23,177 nt of DNA. It comes from Oscillospiraceae bacterium (GTDB lineage Bacteria > Bacillota > Clostridia > Oscillospirales > Oscillospiraceae). The stretch spans positions 1 to 23,177 of the forward strand of contig JAHHRX010000028.1 in the NCBI GenBank assembly GCA_020025545.1. Direction: 5' to 3'. Each line of letters opens with the position of its first letter. Position 1 is the first letter of the stretch. The translations under genes and the position numbers were made by a program. This document shows, piece by piece, positions 1-6,796 of the stretch. Under the pieces are notes generated by a model that was not told the origin of the DNA, made no database searches, and saw only the letters and a program-made list of their open reading frames with translations.

Positions 1-461
1 TGTTTGGCCTTACCAACACCTTCCAGTCGGCCACGGTAACGCCGGAGGTGGTGGAGAATTTTGACGGCAGAGTAAAGACGGATGTTGCGGTGCGGAACAG
101 CGGTGATGTTCCCATTTACGTACGCTGCCGTGTGACCATTTACAAAGAACTGGCGGATGGGAGTATTTCCGAGTTGGTTCCGACCTTAGGTACGGACTAT
201 ACCATTTCTTATCCGGCAACTTTAAACACAGACTGGATCCTGATTGACGGCATCTACTACTACAAAAATGCCGTTCCCGCCGGAGAGAAAACAGCGAATT
301 TGATTGATCGCTGTGAATTGAAGCAAGCGGGAATCGTGGTGGATATTTCCACCCAGTCTATTCAGGCAAACCCTACAAGTGCTGTGCAGGAAGCGTGGAA
401 AGTTGTGGAAGTAGATGAAAACGGAAACCTAAGGCAGACTGCCGCCCACGCTGCTTCGTGA
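1..461 (+). CDS. SipW-dependent TasA/BsaA-like surface fibre protein (5' truncated)
   Basis: The reading frame is open from base 3 to the TGA at 459-461, so the window holds only the C-terminal part (about 152 residues). The GTG at 48 is internal, because the frame reads on upstream without a stop. The visible part has the look of camelysin/TasA/BsaA-type biofilm matrix proteins: an early NTFQSATVTPEVVENFDG stretch, then alternating beta-rich segments such as VRNSGDVPIYVRCRVTIYK, and a late NAVPAGEKTANLIDR segment. Such proteins are exported with a SipW-type signal peptide and polymerise outside the cell. The signal peptide and any sipW gene would lie to the left of the window. The next gene follows after 22 bases and encodes a protein with a sorting signal, suggesting one surface operon. 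The family call rests on pattern recognition, not a search. Confidence 0.7.
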   Translation, partial: FGLTNTFQSATVTPEVVENFDGRVKTDVAVRNSGDVPIYVRCRVTIYKELADGSISELVPTLGTDYTISYPATLNTDWILIDGIYYYKNAVPAGEKTANLIDRCELKQAGIVVDISTQSIQANPTSAVQEAWKVVEVDENGNLRQTAAHAAS

Positions 462-483
462 CAGCAGAGAGGAGTGTTATCAA

Positions 484-1152
484 TTGAAACAGTATTGCAG
501 ATGGGTTTTCGCACTCCTATTGGTACTGAGTCTTTCTGCCGGATTACTTTCCGTATCTGTATTTGCAGCAGAAGGAACACCGGTTTTGACGATCAAGGAT
601 TTGCAGGGAAACTTTCAGGTGTCACCGGGATCGCAGGAATCCCAGTCTGATTTGTTTTCCTCGTTCAAGGGCGTTATGCCGGGGGATGTGTGTGTCGAAA
701 CCATTGAAATTCGCAACCGTACCGGAGAGCGAAAGCCGATTCGGCTGGCGCTGACGGCCATATCCCCGGTGATGGATTCTCCGGAGCCGGAACAGAGAGC
801 TGCCATGGAAGAATTGCTCTCCATGCTTTCCGTGCGGGTTTGGGCGAAGAATACGCTGGTGTTTGACGCAACGGCGGCTGCTTCTTCCAATAAGTCCGTT
901 TCTCTGGGTGTGATTCCCTATGGAAAGAGCGCCGATATGCGAGTGGAGCTGACGGTTCCGGTTGAAGTCAACAACCGGCAGGCCCGGAATATAGCCCAGA
1001 TCCAGTGGGTTTTCAGTGCAGAGGATGCTTCGGATCCATCCGCTCCGCAGACCGGAGATAACAGCCATCTTGTGCTGTGGAGCGTGCTTTGCGTTGTTTC
1101 ACTCGGCGGCGTGGTTGGTGTGTACTTCTGGAGCAGAAAAAGGAAACAGTAA
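484..1152 (+). CDS. Cell-wall-anchored surface protein with APQTG sorting signal
   Basis: A 222-residue exported protein. Residues 1-28 form a signal peptide (MKQYCRW, a hydrophobic core, then SVFAAEG with likely cleavage after VFA). The body resembles a beta-sandwich partner of TasA-like proteins (VMPGDVCVETIEIRNRTGE). The C-terminus has a sortase signal layout: PQTGD at 188-192, a hydrophobic span at about 194-215, then RKRKQ. The sorting motif reads APQTG rather than LPxTG. The start is TTG at 484, chosen because AGAGGAG lies at 468-474, nine bases upstream, and because it gives an intact signal peptide. It probably shares a transcript with the upstream fibre gene and may anchor or cap it. 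A terminator follows 22 bases after the stop codon. Confidence 0.75.
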   Translation: MKQYCRWVFALLLVLSLSAGLLSVSVFAAEGTPVLTIKDLQGNFQVSPGSQESQSDLFSSFKGVMPGDVCVETIEIRNRTGERKPIRLALTAISPVMDSPEPEQRAAMEELLSMLSVRVWAKNTLVFDATAAASSNKSVSLGVIPYGKSADMRVELTVPVEVNNRQARNIAQIQWVFSAEDASDPSAPQTGDNSHLVLWSVLCVVSLGGVVGVYFWSRKRKQ

Positions 1153-1174
1153 AATAGAAAAGACTATGAAAACA

Positions 1175-1209
1175 GGGCTGTGGAAGATCTTTCCATAGCC
1201 CTTTCTGCT
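1175..1209 (+). terminator. Intrinsic terminator of the surface-protein operon
   Basis: Stem GGGCTGTGGAA (1175-1185), loop GATCT, and TTCCATAGCCC (1191-1201) form 11 pairs with one G-U. A T-rich tail, TTTCTGCTT, follows. Confidence 0.8.
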
Positions 1210-1360
1210 TCGGAAGAAGATAAATGCCTTGCTGTATCTAGACCCCATCCGCTCAGCAAATGAAATTTTGGCGGTATTGCCCCCAGCACTTTATTTGCAC
1301 TTTCGTTTTACAGGAGATGCTAGAGAAATGCAAATGTTTGTCTATCCTTATAAATACAAT
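1210..1360. other. Non-coding gap between the surface operon and the isc operon
   Basis: No open frame with a credible start or ribosome site is present on either strand. Read on the minus strand, roughly 1310 down to 1180 stays open for about 45 codons in one frame but lacks a start and runs through the terminator at 1175-1201. It could be a decayed gene piece or a dispersed intergenic repeat. No tRNA-like fold was seen. Confidence 0.4.
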
Positions 1361-1402
1361 AAATTCCGAGGATGACTCTTTATAGAGCCTTCCTCGGAAT
1401 TT
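1361..1402 (-). terminator. Long hairpin, probable terminator of iscSUR
   Basis: AAATTCCGAGGA (1361-1372) pairs perfectly with TCCTCGGAATTT (1391-1402). An inner CTCT/AGAG pair extends the stem. On the minus strand the stem is followed by a T-rich stretch (ATTGTATTTAT). It lies about 100 bases past the iscR stop codon. It could also act on the plus strand, where only a short T-run follows. Confidence 0.65.
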
Positions 1403-1504
1403 TCCGCCTTTGTGTCTTGCGGTACCAGATCATAAAGTTTTTTCGTTTTTCTGAAATGACTTTCCCAATTGGCATTCGCATTATCCGCGGCGGGTTAAAA
1501 TTTA

Positions 1505-1918
1505 TCAGTTCTGACAGTCTTTCAGAAGATCTTCCAGCGTGATGCTCTCAAAATAATCGTCGATCAGTGCGTCCAGCTTATCCCACATGGGCTTTGTAAT
1601 GCAGCATTCCGAGCGGGAGCAGGCAGATGGGCCCTGTGAAGTGCAGGAAACGGCAGACAGACTGCCCTCAGCGAGCTTCAGGATGCTGCCTACGGTATAT
1701 TCGGCAGGAGTCCGGTTCAGCCGGTAGCCGCCGCCTTTCCCGTGCACGGCATCCACGAAGCCGCCTTTCGAAAGGGCACACATAATGGTTTCCAGATATT
1801 TCTGAGAAATGTTTTCGTCTTCTGCAATCTCCTTCAGGGGGATATACTCCCCGGTGGCATTTTTTGCCAGACGGGTCATAACACGCAGAGCGTAGCGCCC
1901 CTTGGTCGATACAATCAT
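1505..1918 (-). CDS. iscR: Rrf2-family Fe-S cluster regulator IscR
   Basis: A 137-residue Rrf2-family winged-helix regulator that senses Fe-S cluster status and represses the cluster assembly genes. The N-terminus MIVSTKGRYALRVM is the classic family start, followed by the helix-turn-helix (about residues 25-52, KEIAEDENISQKYLETIM) and the wing GKGGGYRL. Putative cluster ligands are C92, C100, C105 and C106, spaced like the three-cysteine set of IscR. The ATG at 1918-1916 was chosen from this family start. The frame is open further upstream to 2113 but only as a shadow of iscU. The start lies four bases after the iscU stop codon and has no clear ribosome site, so it may depend on translational coupling. 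It is the last gene of the operon, whereas iscR usually comes first. Confidence 0.9.
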   Translation of the reverse strand: MIVSTKGRYALRVMTRLAKNATGEYIPLKEIAEDENISQKYLETIMCALSKGGFVDAVHGKGGGYRLNRTPAEYTVGSILKLAEGSLSAVSCTSQGPSACSRSECCITKPMWDKLDALIDDYFESITLEDLLKDCQN

Positions 1919-1922
1919 AGGC

Positions 1923-2351
1923 TTATTCGCAGTGAGCGCAATGGGCGCAGTCCGGGAATACGTTCTTATCGTAGGGGATGCCCTTCTGATCGAAGTAGTC
2001 CTGCAGAGCCTTCTTAATGGCTTCCTCTGCCAGCACGGAGCAATGAAGCTTATGAGCGGGGAGACCGTCCAGAGCCTCGGCAACGGCCTTGTTGGTAAGC
2101 TGCATAGCCTCATAAATGGACTTGCCCTTGATCATCTCGGTGGCCATGGAGGAAGAAGCAATGGCGCTGCCGCAGCCGAAGGTTTCGAACTTGACATCTT
2201 CAATGATGTCGTTCTCGATTTTCAGGTATATTTTCATAATATCGCCGCACTTGGCGTTGCCGACTTCACCGACGCCGTTGGCATCTTCCAGAACGCCCAC
2301 ATTGCGGGGGTGAGTAAAGTGATCCATAACTTTTTCGCTATAAAGTGCCAT
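1923..2351 (-). CDS. iscU: Fe-S cluster scaffold protein IscU/NifU-like
   Basis: A 142-residue scaffold on which [2Fe-2S] clusters are assembled from sulfur delivered by IscS. The conserved cluster ligands are all present: C35 with D37 (AKCGD), C60 (FGCGSAIASSS) and H103-C104 (LHCSVLA). The ATG at 2351 is preferred over the TTG at 2357 because the AGGAG site at 2361-2365 is nine bases from the ATG but only three from the TTG. The C-terminus ends in an extra Cys/His cluster, CAHCAHCE (residues 135-142), outside the core fold. The gene follows iscS by 15 bases and is followed by iscR after four, so the three are one operon. No IscA, HscA, HscB or ferredoxin gene is linked. Confidence 0.94.
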   Translation of the reverse strand: MALYSEKVMDHFTHPRNVGVLEDANGVGEVGNAKCGDIMKIYLKIENDIIEDVKFETFGCGSAIASSSMATEMIKGKSIYEAMQLTNKAVAEALDGLPAHKLHCSVLAEEAIKKALQDYFDQKGIPYDKNVFPDCAHCAHCE

Positions 2352-2366
2352 ATCCAAAATCTCCTA

Positions 2367-3554
2367 TCAAAGAATAAATTGCCGTTTGCCGGTCAGCAGA
2401 TCTCTCCAGACCGGGGACATATTTCTGAGGTATTCCACAACACCGGGAAGCTCGGCGAGAATATAGTCGATTTCCTCGTCGGTGTTGTAGCTGCTGAGAG
2501 AAAGACGCAGGGAACCGTGAGCCACATCGTGAATCCGGCCGATGGCCAGCAGCACATGGCTGGGATCCAGACTGCCTGAGGTACAGGCGGAGCCGGAAGA
2601 AGCGCAGATGCCCTTCATGTCCAGCAGAAGCAGCAGGCTTTCGCCCTCAATGCCCTCAAAGCAGAAACTTACATTGCCGGGAAGCCGGTTCACGGGGTCG
2701 CCGTTCAGGGCGCAATGGGGAATTTTGCTAAGCCCTGCAATGAGCTTATCCCGCATAGCGGTGACTTTAGCGGCGTTTTCATCCATGTGTGCGCAGGCCT
2801 CTTCCAGCGCAGCGGCCATGCCGCAGATAGCAGGAAGATTTTCGGTGCCGGCACGCTTGCCGCGCTCCTGAGCGCCGCCCTCAATCAAATTCACCAGGGG
2901 CAGACCACGGCGGCAGTAGAGTGCACCAACGCCCTTGGGGCCGTGGAACTTATGGCCGGAAAGGCTCAGCATATCAATATTTTCGTCTTTGACATTGATG
3001 TGCACATGACCTACAGCCTGAACGGCATCGGTATGGAAGGGAACGCCCGCTTCCTTACATACGGCACCAATCTCCTTGATGGGGAGGATGGAGCCGATTT
3101 CGTTGTTGGCATACATGGTGGTTACAAGGCAGGTATCTTCCCGGATGGCATCCTTTACCTGCTGAGCGGACACATTATGATTATGCTTCACATCCAGATA
3201 AGTGACGGTAAAGCCTTCCTTTTCCAGTTTCATGAGGGTGTGCAGCACAGCGTGATGCTCAAAAGCAGTGGTGACGATGTGCTTCTTGCCCTTGCGCTCG
3301 CCCAGACGGGCGGCGGAGATAATTGCCTGATTGTCAGCTTCGCTTCCGCCGGAGGTGAAGTAAATTTCACGGGGCTCACAGCCGAGACACGCGGCGATTT
3401 TGGTACGGGCATTTTCCAGCACTTCCTTGGCTTCCTGACCGACAGTGTGCAGGCTGGAGGGATTGCCGTAGTAGTTTGCAAAGCAGGGCATCATTGCCTG
3501 CAAAGCCGTATCACTGATTTTGGTAGTGGCGGCATTATCTGCATAAACTTGCAT
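2367..3554 (-). CDS. iscS: Cysteine desulfurase IscS/NifS
   Basis: A 395-residue PLP enzyme that converts cysteine to alanine and passes the sulfur to IscU as a persulfide. Visible landmarks: N-terminal YADNAATT, the FEHHAV histidine (H100/H101) that stacks on PLP, the PLP lysine K202 in SLSGHKFHGPKG, the RAGTEN loop, and the active-site cysteine C324 in SSGSACTSG on a long mobile loop typical of group I desulfurases. Length is normal. The ATG at 3554 has CCTCCT (read AGGAGG) at 3565-3570, ten bases away. It is the first gene of iscSUR and has its own strong promoter. Clostridial NifS homologs can also serve tRNA thiolation, but the adjacent scaffold and regulator support general Fe-S assembly. 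Confidence 0.95.
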   Translation of the reverse strand: MQVYADNAATTKISDTALQAMMPCFANYYGNPSSLHTVGQEAKEVLENARTKIAACLGCEPREIYFTSGGSEADNQAIISAARLGERKGKKHIVTTAFEHHAVLHTLMKLEKEGFTVTYLDVKHNHNVSAQQVKDAIREDTCLVTTMYANNEIGSILPIKEIGAVCKEAGVPFHTDAVQAVGHVHINVKDENIDMLSLSGHKFHGPKGVGALYCRRGLPLVNLIEGGAQERGKRAGTENLPAICGMAAALEEACAHMDENAAKVTAMRDKLIAGLSKIPHCALNGDPVNRLPGNVSFCFEGIEGESLLLLLDMKGICASSGSACTSGSLDPSHVLLAIGRIHDVAHGSLRLSLSSYNTDEEIDYILAELPGVVEYLRNMSPVWRDLLTGKRQFIL

Positions 3555-3568
3555 TATTAAAAAACCTC

Positions 3569-3633
3569 CTAAGGTATTAACCTAGTATTTCTGTGGGTAA
3601 TATACCACTGCTTACCTAGTTTGTCAATAGGTA
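3569..3633 (-). promoter_or_regulatory. Operator-like inverted repeats, candidate IscR sites
   Basis: Three related palindromes surround the promoter. TACCTA-N9-TAGGTA (3613-3633) covers the -35 box. GGTA-N3-TACC (about 3597-3607) covers the -10. The 17-base imperfect palindrome at 3569-3585 (CTAAGGT, ATT, AACCTAG) lies in the leader and touches the ribosome site. They share CCTA/TAGG half-sites. Rrf2 regulators bind as dimers to such dyads, so IscR from the same operon is the obvious candidate; this is inference. Confidence 0.5.
3599..3627 (-). promoter_or_regulatory. Sigma-A promoter of iscSUR
   Basis: Read on the minus strand: consensus -35 TTGACA (3627-3622), a 17-base spacer and -10 TATATT (3604-3599). 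It lies 45 bases upstream of the iscS start codon. The near-perfect boxes imply a strong promoter needing repression. Confidence 0.85.
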
Positions 3634-3696
3634 GATAAATAGATACGCAGAAATTTTCAATAACCATTTTTATCCATATTTTTCGACTTTTACAGG

Positions 3697-3726
3697 GGTT
3701 ACAAATGTGCGTTCCATGGCATATTA
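3697..3726 (+). promoter_or_regulatory. Possible forespore (sigma-G-type) promoter of spoIVB
   Basis: The -10-like box CATATTA (3720-3726) matches the sigma-G pattern CATWHTA exactly. GGTTA (3697-3701), 18 bases upstream, is a weak match to the -35 pattern GHATR. The spacing to the spoIVB ribosome site is suitable. In Bacillus, spoIVB is transcribed by forespore sigma factors. Confidence 0.4.
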
Positions 3727-3756
3727 AAAGGGCAGACGAAAATGGAGGGCTGAAAG

Positions 3757-4722
3757 ATGAAACGATATGTAAGATGCGCAGGCATGGCACTGCTTTTTTT
3801 ATGGCTTACTGCGGCAGGTGTCTTTGCCAAGGAGCTGGTTCCCGTAGGGCAGGTGGTGGGACTGGAACTCCATAATAATGAAGTGACGGTGGCGGCTATT
3901 GATGAAAATTTGGGCCAAAATGCCCGGGAGGCGGGGATATTGCCGGGGGATGTGATTCAAAAAATCGATAATGTGATCATACATTCTTCTTTCGATGTGC
4001 AGCAGGCCCTGCAAAGTTCCGATGGCTCTGTGACGCTGGAGATTCTCCGGGGCGGCAAGCGGCATCAGCTGCATTTAACACCCAATATCACCCGGGAAGG
4101 GCCTAAAATGGGGCTTTACCTGCGGCAGGGAATTACGGGCATCGGCACAGTCACATGGTATGATCCGGAAACGGAAACCTTCGGCACCCTGGGGCATGGC
4201 GTGAATGACGGCGGAGGGCAGCTGCTGACAATTACCGGGGGCAGTGCATACAGCGCCCGGGTGGTGTCGGTAAAAAAAGGCGTTGCCGGAAAGCCGGGAC
4301 AGCTGATGGGTGCGGTGACATCCCCGGAAGAACGGGGAACGCTGATCAAAAACACGCCCCGGGGCGTGTTCGGAAAGACGGAGCAGGGCTTTTTGGGCAC
4401 ATCCATACCCGTAGCCCTGTCCGATGAAATACACACCGGTTCTGCGGTCATCCGCTCTACCGTGGCGGGAGAAACTGTGCAGGAATATTCTGTGGAAATC
4501 GAAAAAATTTATTCCAAGGATCGGTGCAACGGGCGGAATCTGCTGCTGAAAATCACAGACCCGCAGCTTTTGGAAAAAACCGGAGGCATTGTGCAGGGGA
4601 TGAGCGGCAGCCCAATCATTCAGGACGGGAAGCTCGTTGGTGCGGTGACTCATGTTTTAGTCAATGACCCAACTATGGGCTACGGTATCTTTGTCGAAAA
4701 CATGCTGGATGCGGCGGCATAG
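3757..4722 (+). CDS. spoIVB: SpoIVB signalling peptidase (S55 family)
   Basis: A 321-residue serine peptidase secreted from the forespore across its inner membrane. In Bacillus it cleaves SpoIVFA and so releases pro-sigma-K processing in the mother cell. Residues 1-24 form an N-terminal membrane or signal segment. Residues about 28-110 are a PDZ domain (AREAGILPGDVIQKIDN). The S55 peptidase domain follows, with H147 in the GHGV motif, the serine of GMSGSP (281-286, probably S283), and the conserved VTHVLVNDPTMGYG. It is about 100 residues shorter than the 426-residue B. subtilis protein, mostly before and within the PDZ region. The ATG at 3757 has GGAGGG at 3744-3749, seven bases away. It is divergent from iscS and monocistronic. 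No spoIIA, spo0A or recN gene is adjacent. Confidence 0.95.
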   Translation: MKRYVRCAGMALLFLWLTAAGVFAKELVPVGQVVGLELHNNEVTVAAIDENLGQNAREAGILPGDVIQKIDNVIIHSSFDVQQALQSSDGSVTLEILRGGKRHQLHLTPNITREGPKMGLYLRQGITGIGTVTWYDPETETFGTLGHGVNDGGGQLLTITGGSAYSARVVSVKKGVAGKPGQLMGAVTSPEERGTLIKNTPRGVFGKTEQGFLGTSIPVALSDEIHTGSAVIRSTVAGETVQEYSVEIEKIYSKDRCNGRNLLLKITDPQLLEKTGGIVQGMSGSPIIQDGKLVGAVTHVLVNDPTMGYGIFVENMLDAAA

Positions 4723-4891
4723 CGGCGAGCCGCCGCAGGCAATGCATGACGAAGAAGTCTGTAATCGTCACACCATTGGGTGCCGTTCAGTAACGTTAGA
4801 AACAGCAGGCGGAAGAGGGAAAATTCCCCCTTCCGCCTTGCGTCGTTGGGACCGACACGGGAAGAGTGGTTGGGCAAAAGGAAAAATTTTC
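4723..4891. other. Non-coding gap after spoIVB
   Basis: It holds a long GC-rich hairpin at 4807-4838 (AGGCGGAAGAGGGAA against TTCCCCCTTCCGCCT, one mismatch) without a clear T-run on the plus strand, so it may be a processing or anti-read-through structure. TGCGGCGG/CCGCCGCA (4710-4737) also overlaps the spoIVB stop codon. No coding frame on either strand is credible. Confidence 0.5.
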
Positions 4892-4923
4892 AAAAAAGCG
4901 TGTGCTGTGGTACACGCTTTTTT
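4892..4923 (+). terminator. Bidirectional-looking intrinsic terminator
   Basis: AAAAAAGCGTGT (4892-4903) pairs with ACACGCTTTTTT (4912-4923) around an 8-base loop. The T6 run is built into the stem. It separates spoIVB from the sugar transporter operon. Confidence 0.85.
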
Positions 4924-4933
4924 GCTTGTGACC

Positions 4934-4962
4934 TTGCAATGGGACGGCGGATTGCTTATAAT
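4934..4962 (+). promoter_or_regulatory. Sigma-A promoter of the sugar ABC transporter operon
   Basis: -35 TTGCAA (4934-4939), 17-base spacer and -10 TATAAT (4957-4962), 54 bases before the first start codon. A small GCCCG/CGGGC hairpin (4978-4991) lies in the leader. No clear operator was recognised. Confidence 0.8.
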
Positions 4963-5016
4963 GGAAGCATCCGAGGAGCCCGTGTCCGGGCACAACTGAA
5001 ATGGGAGAAATGAGCG

Positions 5017-5910
5017 ATGGAAAACAGAAATCTCAAAGGCTGGCTGTACCTTTTGCCGGCGGCAGTGTTTTTGGGGATATTCATGGTGTATCCTCTTATC
5101 GATGTGCTGATTTATTCGGTGGAGGAGGGGTATAACTCCGCTTCTCAGGTGCATTTCGGCATCGGCTTTTATAACTATTCCTACATTCTGCATGACCCGT
5201 ATTTTTTGCAGGCAGTAAAAAATACCTTCATCCTTGTGATGGTGACGGTGCCGGTGTCCACCGGCCTTGCACTGCTGATTTCCGTGGCACTCAGCTCTGT
5301 GAAGAAGCTGCGCGACCTTTACCAGACCGTGTATTTCCTGCCTTATGTGACAAATACGCTGGCAGTTGGTCTGGTGTTTATGATTCTCTTTAAGAAAACC
5401 GCCTATTCCGACGGTCTCATCAACCTGCTGCTGGGGTTTTTCGGCTGTGGGCCCATTGACTTTATCGACGGCCCCTACTGGGCAAAAATGCTGGTGCTGT
5501 GCATTTACACCATATGGGTGGTTATGCCGTTTAAAATTCTGATCCTTACAAGCGCCCTCGCTTCGGTGGATCAGACATACTATAACGCTGCCAAGGTGGA
5601 CGGCACCACCAAGGGACGGATGTTCCGTAAGATCACCGTGCCCATGATCTCCCCCATGATTTTCTATCTGGTGATCACGGGCTTTATCGGGGCATTTAAG
5701 GCCTACAGCGACTGTGTTGCGCTGTTTGGCACCGATCTCAATGCGGCGGGCATGAATACCATCGTGGGCTATGTCTACGATATGCTCTACGGCGACAGCG
5801 GCGGGTACCCGTCCTACGCCAGCGCCGCCGCAATTATCCTGTTTGCCATTGTGCTGACCATTACCTGCATCAATCTTCTGATCAGCAAGAAACACGTTCA
5901 CTACACTTGA
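5017..5910 (+). CDS. ABC sugar transporter permease, MalF/UgpA-like
   Basis: A 297-residue inner-membrane protein with six predicted membrane spans, one of the two transmembrane subunits of a CUT1-type carbohydrate importer. The first span starts near residue 9 (GWLYLLPAAVFLGIFMVYPL), typical of MalF/UgpA/LacF permeases. The cytoplasmic EAA-type coupling loop that contacts the ATPase is at about 189-215 (YYNAAKVDGTTKGRMF, then ITVPMI). The ATG at 5017 has GGGAGAAA at 5003-5010. It is the first gene of a three-gene operon; the second permease starts 10 bases after its stop. The sugar cannot be told from the sequence, and no glycoside hydrolase or regulator is adjacent to suggest one. Confidence 0.93.
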   Translation: MENRNLKGWLYLLPAAVFLGIFMVYPLIDVLIYSVEEGYNSASQVHFGIGFYNYSYILHDPYFLQAVKNTFILVMVTVPVSTGLALLISVALSSVKKLRDLYQTVYFLPYVTNTLAVGLVFMILFKKTAYSDGLINLLLGFFGCGPIDFIDGPYWAKMLVLCIYTIWVVMPFKILILTSALASVDQTYYNAAKVDGTTKGRMFRKITVPMISPMIFYLVITGFIGAFKAYSDCVALFGTDLNAAGMNTIVGYVYDMLYGDSGGYPSYASAAAIILFAIVLTITCINLLISKKHVHYT

Positions 5911-5920
5911 GGGCGCAGAT

Positions 5921-6796
5921 ATGGAAAATAACATGAATCTACAAAAAACGGAAAAGACCGCCCGGGTTCGCAGAGGTGCGGTGAAAGCCATTACCTATTT
6001 CTTTTTGACAGTGTGGGCGCTGCTGGTGCTGTTTCCTTTCTACTGGATGCTGCTGACATCCCTCAAAAGCTACAGCGAGTACAGTTCTGAGGTGGTTCCC
6101 AAGTTTTTTACCCTGAAACCCACCATCGACAGCTACATCCAGGCGTTTACGGCGGTGCCGCTGGCAAAGTATTTTACCAACACCGTGATTTTTACGCTGG
6201 CAACTACCTTTATCATGCTGTTTGTTACGGTTCTGGCGGCATTTTCCTTTGCACGGCTGGATTTCCGGGGAAAGAATCTGGCGTTTACGCTTCTGCTTTC
6301 CCTGATGATGATTCCCAGTGAGCTGGTGATCATTACAAATTTCGTTACCGTTACCAATCTGGATATGCGCAATACCTTTATGGGTCTGATTCTGCCTTCC
6401 GTCACATCGGTTTTCTACATCTATCTGCTGAAGGAAAACTTTGCACAGGTGCCGGATGAGCTATACTATGCCGCCAAAGTGGACGGCACTTCGGATATGA
6501 AATATCTGATGAAGGTCATGGTGCCCATCTGCCGCCCCACGCTGATCACGGTAACGATTCTGAAAATTATCGAGTGCTGGAACAGCTATGTGTGGCCCCG
6601 GCTGATTACCGATGATGAAGCCTATTTTCTGGTGTCCAACGGTATTCAGCAGATCCGGGAAAACGGCTTCGGGCGGGAGAATATTCCGGCTATGATGGCG
6701 GCGGTAGTTGTGATTTCCCTGCCGCTGATCATCCTGTTTCTCATATTCCATAAGAAAATTATGGCGGGCGTTGCCAGAGGAGGTACCAAGGGATGA
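5921..6796 (+). CDS. ABC sugar transporter permease, MalG/UgpE-like
   Basis: A 291-residue partner permease of the CUT1 importer. After a short basic cytoplasmic tail (about residues 1-24) it has the MalG-type first span and FPFYWMLLTSLKS motif, and six predicted spans overall. The EAA loop is at about 181-205 (YYAAKVDGTSDMKYL, then VMVPI), with WNSYVWP shortly after. The ATG at 5921 was preferred to the internal ATG at 5933 because GAGGG at 5909-5913, overlapping the upstream stop codon, is seven bases away. Its last four bases (ATGA, 6793-6796) overlap the start of the binding-protein gene, so the two are translationally coupled. The operon has no ATP-binding gene, as is common for CUT1 systems that share one MsmX-type ATPase. 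Confidence 0.93.
   Translation: MENNMNLQKTEKTARVRRGAVKAITYFFLTVWALLVLFPFYWMLLTSLKSYSEYSSEVVPKFFTLKPTIDSYIQAFTAVPLAKYFTNTVIFTLATTFIMLFVTVLAAFSFARLDFRGKNLAFTLLLSLMMIPSELVIITNFVTVTNLDMRNTFMGLILPSVTSVFYIYLLKENFAQVPDELYYAAKVDGTSDMKYLMKVMVPICRPTLITVTILKIIECWNSYVWPRLITDDEAYFLVSNGIQQIRENGFGRENIPAMMAAVVVISLPLIILFLIFHKKIMAGVARGGTKG

Noticed and set aside
1016..1198. 60-codon plus-strand frame at the end of the second surface gene
   Set aside because: It is out of frame within that gene, lacks a ribosome site and runs into the terminator stem.
1919..2113. N-terminal extension of iscR
   Set aside because: The extra 65 residues lie inside iscU in another frame and Rrf2 proteins begin at the MIVSTKGRY-type segment.
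2715..3560. Plus-strand frame of 281 codons opposite iscS
   Set aside because: iscS has all catalytic residues and a proper start on the other strand; this frame has no family resemblance.
3569..3790. 73-codon minus-strand frame between iscS and spoIVB
   Set aside because: It covers the divergent promoter region, has no ribosome site and starts inside the spoIVB coding region.
4768..5991. Minus-strand frame of 407 codons opposite the first sugar permease
   Set aside because: It runs through the terminator and promoter of the transporter operon. The His/Gln-rich product is a shadow of the permease codons.
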